NCBI GenBank assembly: GCA_902793295.1
Contig: CADBDA010000006.1
Span: forward strand, 62,001-126,000
Direction of reading: 5' to 3'
Length of the DNA stretch: 64,000 nucleotides
From: an uncultured Bacteroidota bacterium
GTDB taxonomy: Bacteria > Bacteroidota > Bacteroidia > Bacteroidales > P3
Below are positions 53,744 through 62,655 of this stretch, in pieces. The first letter of the stretch is position 1, and the number at the start of each line of letters is the position of its first letter. The position numbers were made by a program, and so were the translations under genes. The notes under the pieces are model-generated. The model did no database searches. It saw nothing but the letters and a program-made list of their open reading frames with translations, and was not told the origin of the DNA.

Positions 53744-54601
53744 TTACAAAATAATAATTTGCAGTCTGAAAAACACGTATGGTGTCCGACGAGACAAAAC
53801 GGAAGATGCCAGCCGCCCACAAAGGCAGCAAAAACGGAATGTATAAACGCATTGCCCACAACTTTTCCAAGTCTTTAAGAAACTGATGCGAAAAAAACAA
53901 CATCCGAGCCTACCTAAATCAAAATTGAGCAGGACGTCAGTCCTGTTTTTTTTTGTGTCTATTTCCCGGCGAAAGCCTTTGGTGATGTCGAAATAGTAGG
54001 TTTCAGATACACCATTTCCGTTAAGCGGTTTAAAATCCAGGATGTCGTAGAATCGTCCTTCCTGTTCAAATAGTTTCTGTCTCTCATATCTTTCATGGCA
54101 GAACGGCCCCAGGATGTATTCCATCATACAGTGTTCAATCGGTACATAACCGCTGTCGTATTCGATGACAAACGGATCGTCGATGTTGCAGCCTTTGTTG
54201 GCGATGTCGTATTTGTCGTATTTTTCTATGTCGATTTGTTCGCCCAATCTGTTGTCCGCTATTACCTTCCTTACGTCGTCCACGGTAAGCGGTGCGCATC
54301 CTGAGTTTATCGCGAACAAATCAAGGTATTGTTGTATGACTTTGCCATGCAGTATGAAATAAAGAGTGAAACGCGGTAAATCAAGCAAAGACTCTTTGAG
54401 CGTCTTTCCGTTGACCTTCAACTGCTGCATTATGGGTTTGATTGTCTTTCTGCATATCGGCTTACCAGACAGCTTCGATTTGCTATAGGCTGTGATGTCG
54501 CCCGATTTTTCACCCTTAGTGCTGGGTGCTTTTGTTTCTTTTTGAGAACCCCGTGGGGGAACCGAACACCTTAATAAATTAAATGTCAGTGAGGAACTCA
54601 T
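53744..54601 (-). CDS. Hypothetical protein with anomalous C-terminus
   Basis: As read, a 285-residue protein of unknown function. Residues 1-220 look ordered (LPRFTLYFILHGKVIQQYLDL, DSGYVPIEHCMMEYILG, ETYYFDITKGFRREID). The last about 65 residues are unusually rich in Cys/Phe and look like translation of intergenic sequence. A run of nine A (gene sense) precedes this tail, and a one-base slip there would end the protein at TGA just after it. Alternatively the tail is real. ATG at 54601 (MSSSLTFN) was chosen over an upstream start at 54676. Confidence 0.45.
   Translation of the reverse strand: MSSSLTFNLLRCSVPPRGSQKETKAPSTKGEKSGDITAYSKSKLSGKPICRKTIKPIMQQLKVNGKTLKESLLDLPRFTLYFILHGKVIQQYLDLFAINSGCAPLTVDDVRKVIADNRLGEQIDIEKYDKYDIANKGCNIDDPFVIEYDSGYVPIEHCMMEYILGPFCHERYERQKLFEQEGRFYDILDFKPLNGNGVSETYYFDITKGFRREIDTKKNRTDVLLNFDLGRLGCCFFRISFLKTWKSCGQCVYTFRFCCLCGRLASSVLSRRTPYVFFRLQIIIL
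53930..53954 (+). terminator. Plus-strand terminator-like hairpin inside the hypothetical gene's 3' end
   Basis: CAGGAC, loop GTCA, GTCCTG followed by nine T on the plus strand. It lies 280 bp after the AAA_14 ATPase stop and could terminate its transcript, while overlapping the opposite gene's tail. Confidence 0.55.
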
Positions 54602-54789
54602 TTTGTTGGTTTTGAAATATATATTAATTTGGAATTCTCTATTATAAATAAAATAATTTATAAAAATATAGGCCAAATTATCTGATATTTAGCGTCTTTT
54701 AGCGAAAAAATACATTCTATAATCCGTTGATTTTTGCCTATTTACAGATTAATATTGCTTTGAAAGGGCTTGGTTTTGAAAATTTTGCG

Positions 54790-54797
54790 TATATTTG
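54790..54797 (+). promoter_or_regulatory. Bacteroidota-type promoter for the Dnd-like defence operon
   Basis: TATATTTG is 126 bp before the DUF4007 start. The remaining sequence of the 54602-54922 gap has the palindrome at 54809 and no gene. Confidence 0.65.
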
Positions 54798-54808
54798 CAA
54801 ATTTAATG

Positions 54809-54824
54809 TACTTGATATCAAGTA
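54809..54824. promoter_or_regulatory. Perfect 16-bp palindrome, candidate operator
   Basis: TACTTGATATCAAGTA reads the same on both strands. It is 11 bases after the promoter's TATATTTG, so it probably spans the transcription start, a usual position for a repressor operator. No regulator gene is identified in the window. Confidence 0.6.
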
Positions 54825-54922
54825 TAAAGTATAGAATGGCATTGCCAATTGCACATAAGTCTCATGCTGTTCTTATTGTTGGATTTAAACGCTCCGTCGG
54901 AGATTTGCGGACACTGAAATGA

Positions 54923-55792
54923 ATGACAGACACGCAAGTGACAAAATACTGTTTCTCGGGACACGAGTCGTTCCCCTGCAAAACCCTCTGGCTGAAGAAA
55001 GGCTACGATTTCGTTTGCGCAGGACTCGATTTCAATACACCAGACGCTGTGGTGCATCTTGGGGTGGGGAAGAATATGGTGACTTCTATCCGCTATTGGA
55101 TGCGAGTCTTCGGCCTGCTTGATGGCTCCGAACTCACTACTCTGGCTCACTATATCTTTGACGATAATAATGGCTGCGACCGTTATCTGGAAGATATAGC
55201 CTCTTTACAACTACTTCACTTCGTACTTGTAAACAACGGAGAAGCGTCCATCTATCGGATGCTCTTCTGTGGTCTTCAACGTGAACGCAATACTTTCGAC
55301 CGCGAACAGGTGCTAAACTATGTGTCACTTAAGATGGCGGAAGCCGGCAAGCAGAAGCTCTTCAACGCGAACACCGTGAAGAAGGATATTGCCGTCTTTT
55401 TGCAGAATTATTGCCTTCCCCGCAAGCCGCAGGGCAACGAAGACTTCTCGTCGCTGATGATTGACCTTGACCTTATCCGTCAAAACAACGAGGACAACAA
55501 CTACTATTTCAATGTCGAAGGAAAGCGTCCTATCATCCCCGCCGTCTTTCTGTGCGCACTCCTTGTGCTGCGAAGTGAAACAGGTGACAACAGCATCCCC
55601 TTTGACACCATCCAAAGCCGTATTGGCCTCACCTACTGTATGACCGACAGTGAAACAACCGGTATGCTACGCGATCTTTCAACCGACTATCCAGATCTGC
55701 TTTCCTATAGTGATGTGGCAGGTGTACGACAAATACAACTTGTCGGGGATGTAGATTATTACAAAGTGTTAGACAATTACTATGGCAAATAA
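54923..55792 (+). CDS. DUF4007 family protein, first gene of Dnd-like operon
   Basis: A 289-residue soluble protein of the DUF4007 family, marked by KYCFSGHESFPCKTLWLKKGYDFV near the N-terminus (SGHESFP and WLKKGYD). DUF4007 proteins occur with DndC/PAPS-reductase and helicase genes in DNA-modification defence systems. Their biochemical role is unknown, perhaps DNA recognition. It is the first gene of the operon, behind a promoter and palindrome, and its stop overlaps the next start by 11 bp, suggesting translational coupling. Confidence 0.82.
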   Translation: MTDTQVTKYCFSGHESFPCKTLWLKKGYDFVCAGLDFNTPDAVVHLGVGKNMVTSIRYWMRVFGLLDGSELTTLAHYIFDDNNGCDRYLEDIASLQLLHFVLVNNGEASIYRMLFCGLQRERNTFDREQVLNYVSLKMAEAGKQKLFNANTVKKDIAVFLQNYCLPRKPQGNEDFSSLMIDLDLIRQNNEDNNYYFNVEGKRPIIPAVFLCALLVLRSETGDNSIPFDTIQSRIGLTYCMTDSETTGMLRDLSTDYPDLLSYSDVAGVRQIQLVGDVDYYKVLDNYYGK

Positions 55793-58700
55793 AATATCCC
55801 TCTCCGCTAATCTTGAGAACGGATTCTCCGATAGTTCAAGTTATATTGCCACTCCTAATGTGCGGCAAAGTATCCGTACTATCATTGACGATTTTCATGC
55901 AGGCATTCATTCCTTTACTCTAGTTGGCTCATATGGTACAGGAAAATCCAGCTTCCTTCTTGCTGTTGAATCTGACCTAAAGGGGCATAACAAGAAGCCC
56001 CTTTTGTTCAACTCGTCGACTCTTTCGTCAACTGATAAATACAACATCGTTAATATAGTAGGTGACTATGAGGAGTTGTCCGTGTTGCTCAAAAGAGCGC
56101 TTGGTGTGGAGGAGAGTCGCATCAGCGCTGTAGATGAGGTGAAACACCATTATAGCGTCTGTCAGAAAAAGGGAGAGTTCCTAGTTCTTGTGATAGATGA
56201 ATTTGGCAAAGTTCTGGAACATGCAGCAAATCATAATCCGGAGAAAGAACTCTATCTTTTGCAGAAGATAGCTGAATTTGCCAATGGCGCAGATAGGCAA
56301 ATGCTTTTCATTACATCATTGCATCAAAACTTTGGGGCATATGCAAAGGATCTTTCACGAGAGCAACTGAACGAGTGGACGAAAGTGAAAGGTCGTTTTA
56401 AGGAGATACCCTTTGTGGAACCCATAGAACAGACCTTGCAACTTGCAGCGCAGAAATATACTGTACAACACGACAAACCCACAAAGGCCATCAAAAAACT
56501 CTGGAAGTTGGCGCAAGAAACACATATGGTTTCTCCAGAGTTTACTCTCCAGTCAGCAGAGCAAATCTATCCTCTTGACCCGTTTTCAGCATATGTTGTT
56601 ACCTCCGCCATTCGTAAGTATGGACAGAATGAGCGCTCTCTATTCACGTTTTTGGCATCCAAAGGAAACGGGTCGGTTTCCGACTTCTCGCCCAAGGAAA
56701 ATCTCACATACAATCTCGTTGACGTATACGACTACATAGTGTACAATTTCCAGTCATACATACGAGACACGAACGTTGATATTATGAACTGGAATGCTAT
56801 GCAAGTGGCCATTGAGAGAGTTGAGGGACAAGTTTGGGAAGACCACGAGCAAATGATAGCGGCCATAGGACTTACAAAAGCCATTGGATTGCTCAATCTG
56901 TTTGGAGTTGCTGGATTTAAGTTGGATGAAAAACAGTTCTCGGAATATGCACAATCAGCAATGATGATAACTGGTGCTGATGAGATAATCCGCAAACTTG
57001 AAGAGAAGAAGATTGTTCGGTATGCGACTTACAGAGAACGTCTGATGTTGTTCGAGGGAACAGATGTAGATATTGAAGCAGAAATACGCGAGGCTTCGCT
57101 TGTTGTTCCTCGTCCGGTTGCGTTTGTTGATGAGTTGAATGTTTTCTTCAACAAACGCATATCGCCTGTAAAAGCGCATTTCTATCAAAAAGGCACTCCG
57201 AGATTCTTCGACTATCTGGTGCTTGATGCTCCAATGAACATCTCACCGTCCGGAGATACAGACGGGTATATTGAACTGATATTCTCCACCCAAAAAGATA
57301 TTCTGGATGTAGTTAAGAAAGCAAGTACAGATTCAGACAACGCCTTAATATTTGCCGTCTTCCTTAACACCAACAATATTGTTGACCACCTTCATAACAT
57401 CAAGAAATACTCGTATCTTCTCGATCGAGTGCTGGACAAAAACGATCGTGTTGCCGTCTCTGAGATAAAGAAAATGAAGGAGTACGAAGAAAGCTTGTTG
57501 AACAAGGCTATCAGCGACAACCTTTTCTCTTATCGTGGTCGTGTCGTGTGGGTGTTCAATGGCAAGGAGCAATGTGTTGAATCTCATCGCGATTTCAATA
57601 GATTGATCTCTACTGTGTGCGACAAAGTCTATCCGCTCACGCCTGTATTAAGCAATGAATTGTGTAACAAACACAAACTGAGTGGAACTATTTCTGCTGC
57701 TCGAAAGAATTATCTTGTACAACTCGTAGAACACAATCAGGAAACCGATATGGGATTCCCAGAGGACAAATTTCCTCCGGAGAAGACCATCTACTATTCT
57801 CTTTTGAAGAGCACCGGGTTGCATATCAAAGGGGAATTTGCAGACAAACCTTCGAACGATGGTTTTATGCCAATATGGCAGGCTTGTGAAGACTTTCTCA
57901 GTACCACAGTCAACAAATCTCGCAAGGTATCTGAGTTGATAAAACTTCTTTCCAATCGCCCATATAAAGTAAAACAGGGATTGCTTGATTTTTGGATTCC
58001 AACCTATCTATTCATGAGACGACAGGAATATGCTCTCTACGATAGTAACACCGGAGCTTTCATTCCGAATGTGAATATGGAATTCTTTGAGTTGCTGCAG
58101 AAACACCCTGCTGATTTTGAGGTCAAGAAGTTTGCTGTAGATGGAGTGAAACTTGGTTTCTTTAATCAATATCGTCGGTTTGTGAACCTTGGGGACGAAT
58201 TTGCTATTACCAATACAAGTTTCATTGAAACCATTAAACCATTTCTGGCCTTCTATGCGAGGTTGAATGATTATACAAAACATACTCGGAAACTTGACCA
58301 CGAATCAACTCTGCGATTTCGCGAGGTTCTATCAAAAGCAAAAGATCCAGAGAAAGCGTTCTTTGAGGATTTGCCGGAAGCACTCGGTTTTGACAAGAAT
58401 CAATTGAAGCAAGAAGAATTCATCAACCAGTATGGTGATATTGTCCAAAGAGCCATCCGTGAATTACGCACATGCTACACTCAGCTAATAGATCGTATTG
58501 AGCAATGTGTTGTTGAGGGGTTAAGACTTGATTCTTATGATTACAACGAGTATATTCTTGAAATACGCGAAAGACTTGCAAATATCAAAACCCATTTGCT
58601 GACAGACAAACAGCGTGAATTCTACCAGCACGCCACCACGGAATATGACAATCGTATTCAATGGTATCAGTCGATATGCTATACGATATTGGAGCAGAGA

Positions 58701-59006
58701 CTTGATACAATGCGAGATGAGCAAGAGGAAAAACTGACAGAAGATCTGGTGTATATGTTCCGTGAGTGCGAAAAATACGCAGATATCTCAAAAGTGCTCG
58801 ATGAGAACGATAAGAGTGATGCCTATTCCATTGATATGGTGACAAACCGAGGGACAAATGTTAGAACAATGACCTACAAGTTGCCGGAAAAAGATAAGGC
58901 GGCATCTGCAAAGTTGGAGAAGGAAATAGGAAAGTTGCTTAAAGGAGACGACAATATGGTCGTTTGCACACTTCTGTCAATACTAAACAAGAAACTGACG
59001 AAATGA
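55782..59006 (+). CDS. Large P-loop ATPase of the Dnd-like defence operon
   Basis: A 1074-residue ATPase. Walker A is VGSYGTGKSSF (about 48-58) and Walker B is LVLVIDEFGKVLE (about 134-146). The rest is large and without recognised enzyme motifs, with helical segments and a C-terminal coiled-coil-like region (about 890-1040). Such big ATPases are found in BREX, Dnd-associated and other phage-defence operons as motors. Exact family is not recognised; it may match DndH/PbeB-type or BrxC-like proteins. It overlaps the DUF4007 gene upstream and the DndC-like gene downstream (ATGA at 59003-59006). Confidence 0.75.
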   Translation: MANKISLSANLENGFSDSSSYIATPNVRQSIRTIIDDFHAGIHSFTLVGSYGTGKSSFLLAVESDLKGHNKKPLLFNSSTLSSTDKYNIVNIVGDYEELSVLLKRALGVEESRISAVDEVKHHYSVCQKKGEFLVLVIDEFGKVLEHAANHNPEKELYLLQKIAEFANGADRQMLFITSLHQNFGAYAKDLSREQLNEWTKVKGRFKEIPFVEPIEQTLQLAAQKYTVQHDKPTKAIKKLWKLAQETHMVSPEFTLQSAEQIYPLDPFSAYVVTSAIRKYGQNERSLFTFLASKGNGSVSDFSPKENLTYNLVDVYDYIVYNFQSYIRDTNVDIMNWNAMQVAIERVEGQVWEDHEQMIAAIGLTKAIGLLNLFGVAGFKLDEKQFSEYAQSAMMITGADEIIRKLEEKKIVRYATYRERLMLFEGTDVDIEAEIREASLVVPRPVAFVDELNVFFNKRISPVKAHFYQKGTPRFFDYLVLDAPMNISPSGDTDGYIELIFSTQKDILDVVKKASTDSDNALIFAVFLNTNNIVDHLHNIKKYSYLLDRVLDKNDRVAVSEIKKMKEYEESLLNKAISDNLFSYRGRVVWVFNGKEQCVESHRDFNRLISTVCDKVYPLTPVLSNELCNKHKLSGTISAARKNYLVQLVEHNQETDMGFPEDKFPPEKTIYYSLLKSTGLHIKGEFADKPSNDGFMPIWQACEDFLSTTVNKSRKVSELIKLLSNRPYKVKQGLLDFWIPTYLFMRRQEYALYDSNTGAFIPNVNMEFFELLQKHPADFEVKKFAVDGVKLGFFNQYRRFVNLGDEFAITNTSFIETIKPFLAFYARLNDYTKHTRKLDHESTLRFREVLSKAKDPEKAFFEDLPEALGFDKNQLKQEEFINQYGDIVQRAIRELRTCYTQLIDRIEQCVVEGLRLDSYDYNEYILEIRERLANIKTHLLTDKQREFYQHATTEYDNRIQWYQSICYTILEQRLDTMRDEQEEKLTEDLVYMFRECEKYADISKVLDENDKSDAYSIDMVTNRGTNVRTMTYKLPEKDKAASAKLEKEIGKLLKGDDNMVVCTLLSILNKKLTK

Positions 59007-60103
59007 ACGTAAGGCACATATTAGGCATATCTGGAGGGAAAGACAGCGCAGCTCTTTCCATCTATCTCAAACAGAAATATCCTGAATTGAAGATAGAGTA
59101 CTACAATTCTGATACGGGTTGTGAATTGGCCGAAACAGAGTTGCTCATTGACCGTCTCGAAGCATATTTGGGAAAGATTGTTCGCTTGCGTGCGGCTAAA
59201 GATAGCCCTGAACCCACACCGTTCCACCATTTTCTTAAGGCGGCTGGTGGTTTTCTTCCTTCACCTCAAGCCAGATGGTGTACCCAGAAGATGAAGTTGC
59301 AAGAGTTTGAACGATATGTTGGTGACGATATGGCTGTATCATACGTCGGCATCCGTGGTGACGAAGACCGCGATGGTTATATCTCCTCCAAACCGAATAT
59401 TCAGGCGGTCTTTCCTTTCCGCAAAAACATTTGGAGCCTTGATGTCATCAACAAGTTTCTCGGTAACGATAATCTCGACCAGTTGGTGGCACTCTATGAA
59501 CAGATGTGTCCGCAGGGATTGATGCACGATGAGATAATTGAGACAGCCAAACGCAAAATAGATAAACAATTCTTCTACTCAAAGAAGCTTAATGCATTAC
59601 TCGATTACGATATTCGCCTGTTTAATCATGCCGTTTTTGAGTACTTGAAGACGACTGATTATCCTATTGGCAAATTGGTATCATTCCCTCTACTAGACAA
59701 TACTGATGTGCTGGTAAAAGAAGACATTTTCCGTCTATTGCGTGAAAGCGGAGTGGGTGTTCCTGCCTATTACGAGGAAATACCTTTTGATGTGGAAGGA
59801 AAACAAGGGACATATTGTCGCAGCCGTTCCGGATGTTATTTCTGCTTCTTCCAGCAAAAGATAGAATGGGTTTGGCTTCTCGAACAACATCCCGACTTGT
59901 ACAAGAAAGCAATGGAGTTTGAGAAAGACGGCTACACCTGGAATCAGGGAGAAAGTCTGGCTGAACTAGCTAAACCCGAACGTGTGCGACAAATTAAACT
60001 CGATATAATCAAACGTCAGGAAGAGAACCGCCAGCAAAACAAAGGAACAACGCTGGTGGACATTCTCGGTGGTGACATCATGTGTTCAAATTGTTTCATC
60101 TGA
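59003..60103 (+). CDS. DndC-like phosphoadenosine-phosphosulfate-reductase-family sulfurtransferase
   Basis: A 366-residue PP-loop protein of the PAPS reductase/DndC group, the enzyme that incorporates sulfur into the DNA backbone as phosphorothioate in Dnd systems. The PP-loop is SGGKDSAALS (about 10-19). Likely [4Fe-4S] ligands are Cys93 (ARWC) and Cys272, 278 and 281 (YCRSRSGCYFC). This pattern fits DndC rather than assimilatory reductases. ATG at 59003 was chosen over a TTG at 58964, because it overlaps the previous stop as ATGA. The helicase gene begins two bases after its stop. Confidence 0.85.
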   Translation: MNVRHILGISGGKDSAALSIYLKQKYPELKIEYYNSDTGCELAETELLIDRLEAYLGKIVRLRAAKDSPEPTPFHHFLKAAGGFLPSPQARWCTQKMKLQEFERYVGDDMAVSYVGIRGDEDRDGYISSKPNIQAVFPFRKNIWSLDVINKFLGNDNLDQLVALYEQMCPQGLMHDEIIETAKRKIDKQFFYSKKLNALLDYDIRLFNHAVFEYLKTTDYPIGKLVSFPLLDNTDVLVKEDIFRLLRESGVGVPAYYEEIPFDVEGKQGTYCRSRSGCYFCFFQQKIEWVWLLEQHPDLYKKAMEFEKDGYTWNQGESLAELAKPERVRQIKLDIIKRQEENRQQNKGTTLVDILGGDIMCSNCFI

Positions 60104-60104
60104 T

Positions 60105-62429
60105 ATGGGAAACCTGCGAGAAATAGAATGGCCAAAGGGCAGGCGTTTTAAGTCGAACACGCGATGGGAGCCAGCAGGGTTCTTTAGCGATTGTCTGTGT
60201 AATTCTACACAGTTCGACCTGATGCTTGGTTTTTTCTCTTCGTCTGCAATCAACCTGCTATCCGACAGCTTCGCCATTTTTATCGCCAATGGAGGAAGAA
60301 TGAGGATGATAATAAATGATGTTCTTTCTGATGAGGACCAGAAGGCCATTAGCAGTGGCATGAGTAACAACTCTTTCGTTCCTGCATTTGATTTAACAAA
60401 CATCGAGAACTTACTTATGACATTAAGCGAGAGAGGTCAACATTTTTTTGATTGTCTCTCATATTTGATTCGTGAGAATAGAATAGAAATACAGATTGTT
60501 AGACCTAAAGGTGGAGGTGGAATCGCACACAATAAGTGCGGATTGTTCTTTGATGAAGAAGACAACAAGGTTGCATTTGAAGGTTCTTGTAATTTTTCCA
60601 GAACGGCTTTGATTGAAAACAACGAGAGTTTCTCTGTGTTTTGTTCCTGGGACGGAGAAACAGATTGTGACCGAATTGCGGATATCGCGGAAGATTTTGA
60701 TCGAACATTCTCGGGCGGAAATGAGTTTATTGAGTATATTGATCCATCCGACTTAAGAAACAGCATCCTATCGTCATACAAAAGTAAGGATTTAGCGAAA
60801 CTATTGGATGACGAGAAGAAGATAATCGATAATCGCCTTAAAACTGACCTAACACCTTCTCTTAAAAGATCATTGAAAAGAGCGAAAGACAAGGTTGAAA
60901 GACTAATGGTACTTCAACAAAGTAAAACTGTTGCATGCGAGGATGAAAATGAATACGGGACTCCTCACTTTCCATATCCATCAGGCCCCCGTGATTACCA
61001 AAAAGAAGCTTTCGAGAATTGGAAGAACAACAAACAGCGAGGCCTTTTCGCAATGGCCACCGGCACAGGAAAAACCCTTACTGCTCTGAATTGTTTGTTA
61101 GAGATATATCAAAGAAAAGGTTACTATAAGGCAATTATTCTGGTACCCACATTGACACTAGTGGAGCAATGGAAGAATGAATGCCAGAAGTTTGGATATT
61201 CAAGAGTTATTAAAGTTAGCTCAAAGAATGCCTCTTGGCGCGAGGATATACGCAGAGTTCAATTTGATGAGCAACAATGTCAAGATGATGACAATGTATC
61301 ATTCATTATCATTGCTACTTATAGTTCTTTTGCCCGTCAGAATGTATTCGACATGCTGAATGGTTTCTCCCGCAACCAAATGTTGCTGATTGCTGATGAA
61401 GCTCATAATATGGGTGCCCCTGGAATACTAAAGAAACTTGGCAGTATCAACTACCTACGAAGAATAGGACTCTCGGCAACGCCAGAAAGACAGTTTGATG
61501 AACAAACCAACCGTAGACTTGGACATTTCTTTGGTGCAGAAGAGAAATACACCTATGAGTATTCCATGGAGGAAGCGATTAAGAATGGCGTCCTTTGTCG
61601 ATACTATTACTATCCCCACATAGTACAGTTGACTGACGAGGAAATGGAGCAATATGCTGAATTGTCATCGAAAATATCTCGATATTTCAATTTCAATAGT
61701 GGGACTTTCGACAAAAAAGATGACATCTTGATGGCTTTGTTATTGGCGCGAAAACGCATTATACATAAAGCCGCAAATAAATTACCTGCCTTCCGGCAGA
61801 TTATTACTGAGCATTTTGAAAAGCAGGGTTCTCTCAAATACACTCTTGTTTATGTCCCAGAAGGTACCAATCCAGACGAACAGGGAGCCGATATTTTTGA
61901 AGACCATGAAACCGTAAATGATGATCAAGATTCCGAGCACCTGATAGATATATATACACAAGCCGTATGTGATGTGGATAAATACGTTACCGTAAGGAAA
62001 TTTACAGGTGATACAAAAGATCGCGACAGAATATTAGATGACTTTGCAGCTGGAAGACTTCAGGTTCTAACCTCGATGAAGTGTTTGGATGAAGGTGTAG
62101 ATGTACCTCGTAGTGAACTTGCAATATTTTGTGCAAGTACTGGAAATCCGAGACAATTCATCCAAAGGCGTGGACGTGTTCTTAGAACACACAAAGAAAA
62201 GAAATACTCATATATCCACGACTTGGTTGTGATACCAAGGGTAATGCCAGATACTCAAAGCTATCGCATGGAGCAAGCGCTTTTGGCAGGTGAACTGAAA
62301 AGAGTATATGATTTTTCATCTATGTCCGAGAATCCATCTCAGGCGCAGATGGAATTGATTTATGTGATGAATTATTATGGATTAAACATGTTTGACAATA
62401 CACATATTAACCATGACACAGAAAGATAG
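60105..62429 (+). CDS. PLD-nuclease-like domain fused to DEAH helicase
   Basis: A 774-residue protein. The N-terminal part (about 1-200) resembles a phospholipase D-type nuclease: IAHNKCGLFFD (His142, Lys144) and FEGSCNFS (Gly-Ser-x-Asn) form an HxK...GSxN motif. The rest is a superfamily 2 helicase: Walker A MATGTGKT (about 317-324), DEAH at 431-434, SATPERQFD, and QRRGRVLRTH (motif VI). The N-terminal domain may cleave DNA, the helicase may move along it; the combined job is an inference. In a Dnd-type operon such proteins are candidate restriction components. ATG at 60105, two bases after the DndC stop. Confidence 0.85.
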   Translation: MGNLREIEWPKGRRFKSNTRWEPAGFFSDCLCNSTQFDLMLGFFSSSAINLLSDSFAIFIANGGRMRMIINDVLSDEDQKAISSGMSNNSFVPAFDLTNIENLLMTLSERGQHFFDCLSYLIRENRIEIQIVRPKGGGGIAHNKCGLFFDEEDNKVAFEGSCNFSRTALIENNESFSVFCSWDGETDCDRIADIAEDFDRTFSGGNEFIEYIDPSDLRNSILSSYKSKDLAKLLDDEKKIIDNRLKTDLTPSLKRSLKRAKDKVERLMVLQQSKTVACEDENEYGTPHFPYPSGPRDYQKEAFENWKNNKQRGLFAMATGTGKTLTALNCLLEIYQRKGYYKAIILVPTLTLVEQWKNECQKFGYSRVIKVSSKNASWREDIRRVQFDEQQCQDDDNVSFIIIATYSSFARQNVFDMLNGFSRNQMLLIADEAHNMGAPGILKKLGSINYLRRIGLSATPERQFDEQTNRRLGHFFGAEEKYTYEYSMEEAIKNGVLCRYYYYPHIVQLTDEEMEQYAELSSKISRYFNFNSGTFDKKDDILMALLLARKRIIHKAANKLPAFRQIITEHFEKQGSLKYTLVYVPEGTNPDEQGADIFEDHETVNDDQDSEHLIDIYTQAVCDVDKYVTVRKFTGDTKDRDRILDDFAAGRLQVLTSMKCLDEGVDVPRSELAIFCASTGNPRQFIQRRGRVLRTHKEKKYSYIHDLVVIPRVMPDTQSYRMEQALLAGELKRVYDFSSMSENPSQAQMELIYVMNYYGLNMFDNTHINHDTER

Positions 62430-62655
62430 AATGTTGCAATTGGTGCTCAATAACGAGCAACTAATGAAGCAGTATGGTTATGCTGCTGAGCAAATAAATG
62501 ACATCGATTTGCAAGAGGCGTTGCATAACGATAACGCTGTTATTGCGAGTGTGGCACGTATTATTCGCGAACTGGACGGTTCGATGGATTCCTCCAAGCA
62601 GAAAGAGGTTTACAAGAAAGTATTTACCCATTTGAATAATAACTTGTTCCTATGA
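62413..62655 (+). CDS. Small protein of unknown function in the Dnd-like operon
   Basis: An 80-residue helical protein (MTQKDRMLQLVLNNEQLMK, then EQINDIDLQEAL and SKQKEVYKKVFTHLNNNLFL). It starts inside the helicase gene (17-bp overlap) and its stop overlaps the next start as ATGA at 62652-62655, so coupling is tight. No match to DndE is seen. It may be a DndE-like or complex-bridging subunit. The ATG at 62413 (MTQKDR) was chosen over an in-frame TTG at 62392. Confidence 0.7.
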   Translation: MTQKDRMLQLVLNNEQLMKQYGYAAEQINDIDLQEALHNDNAVIASVARIIRELDGSMDSSKQKEVYKKVFTHLNNNLFL

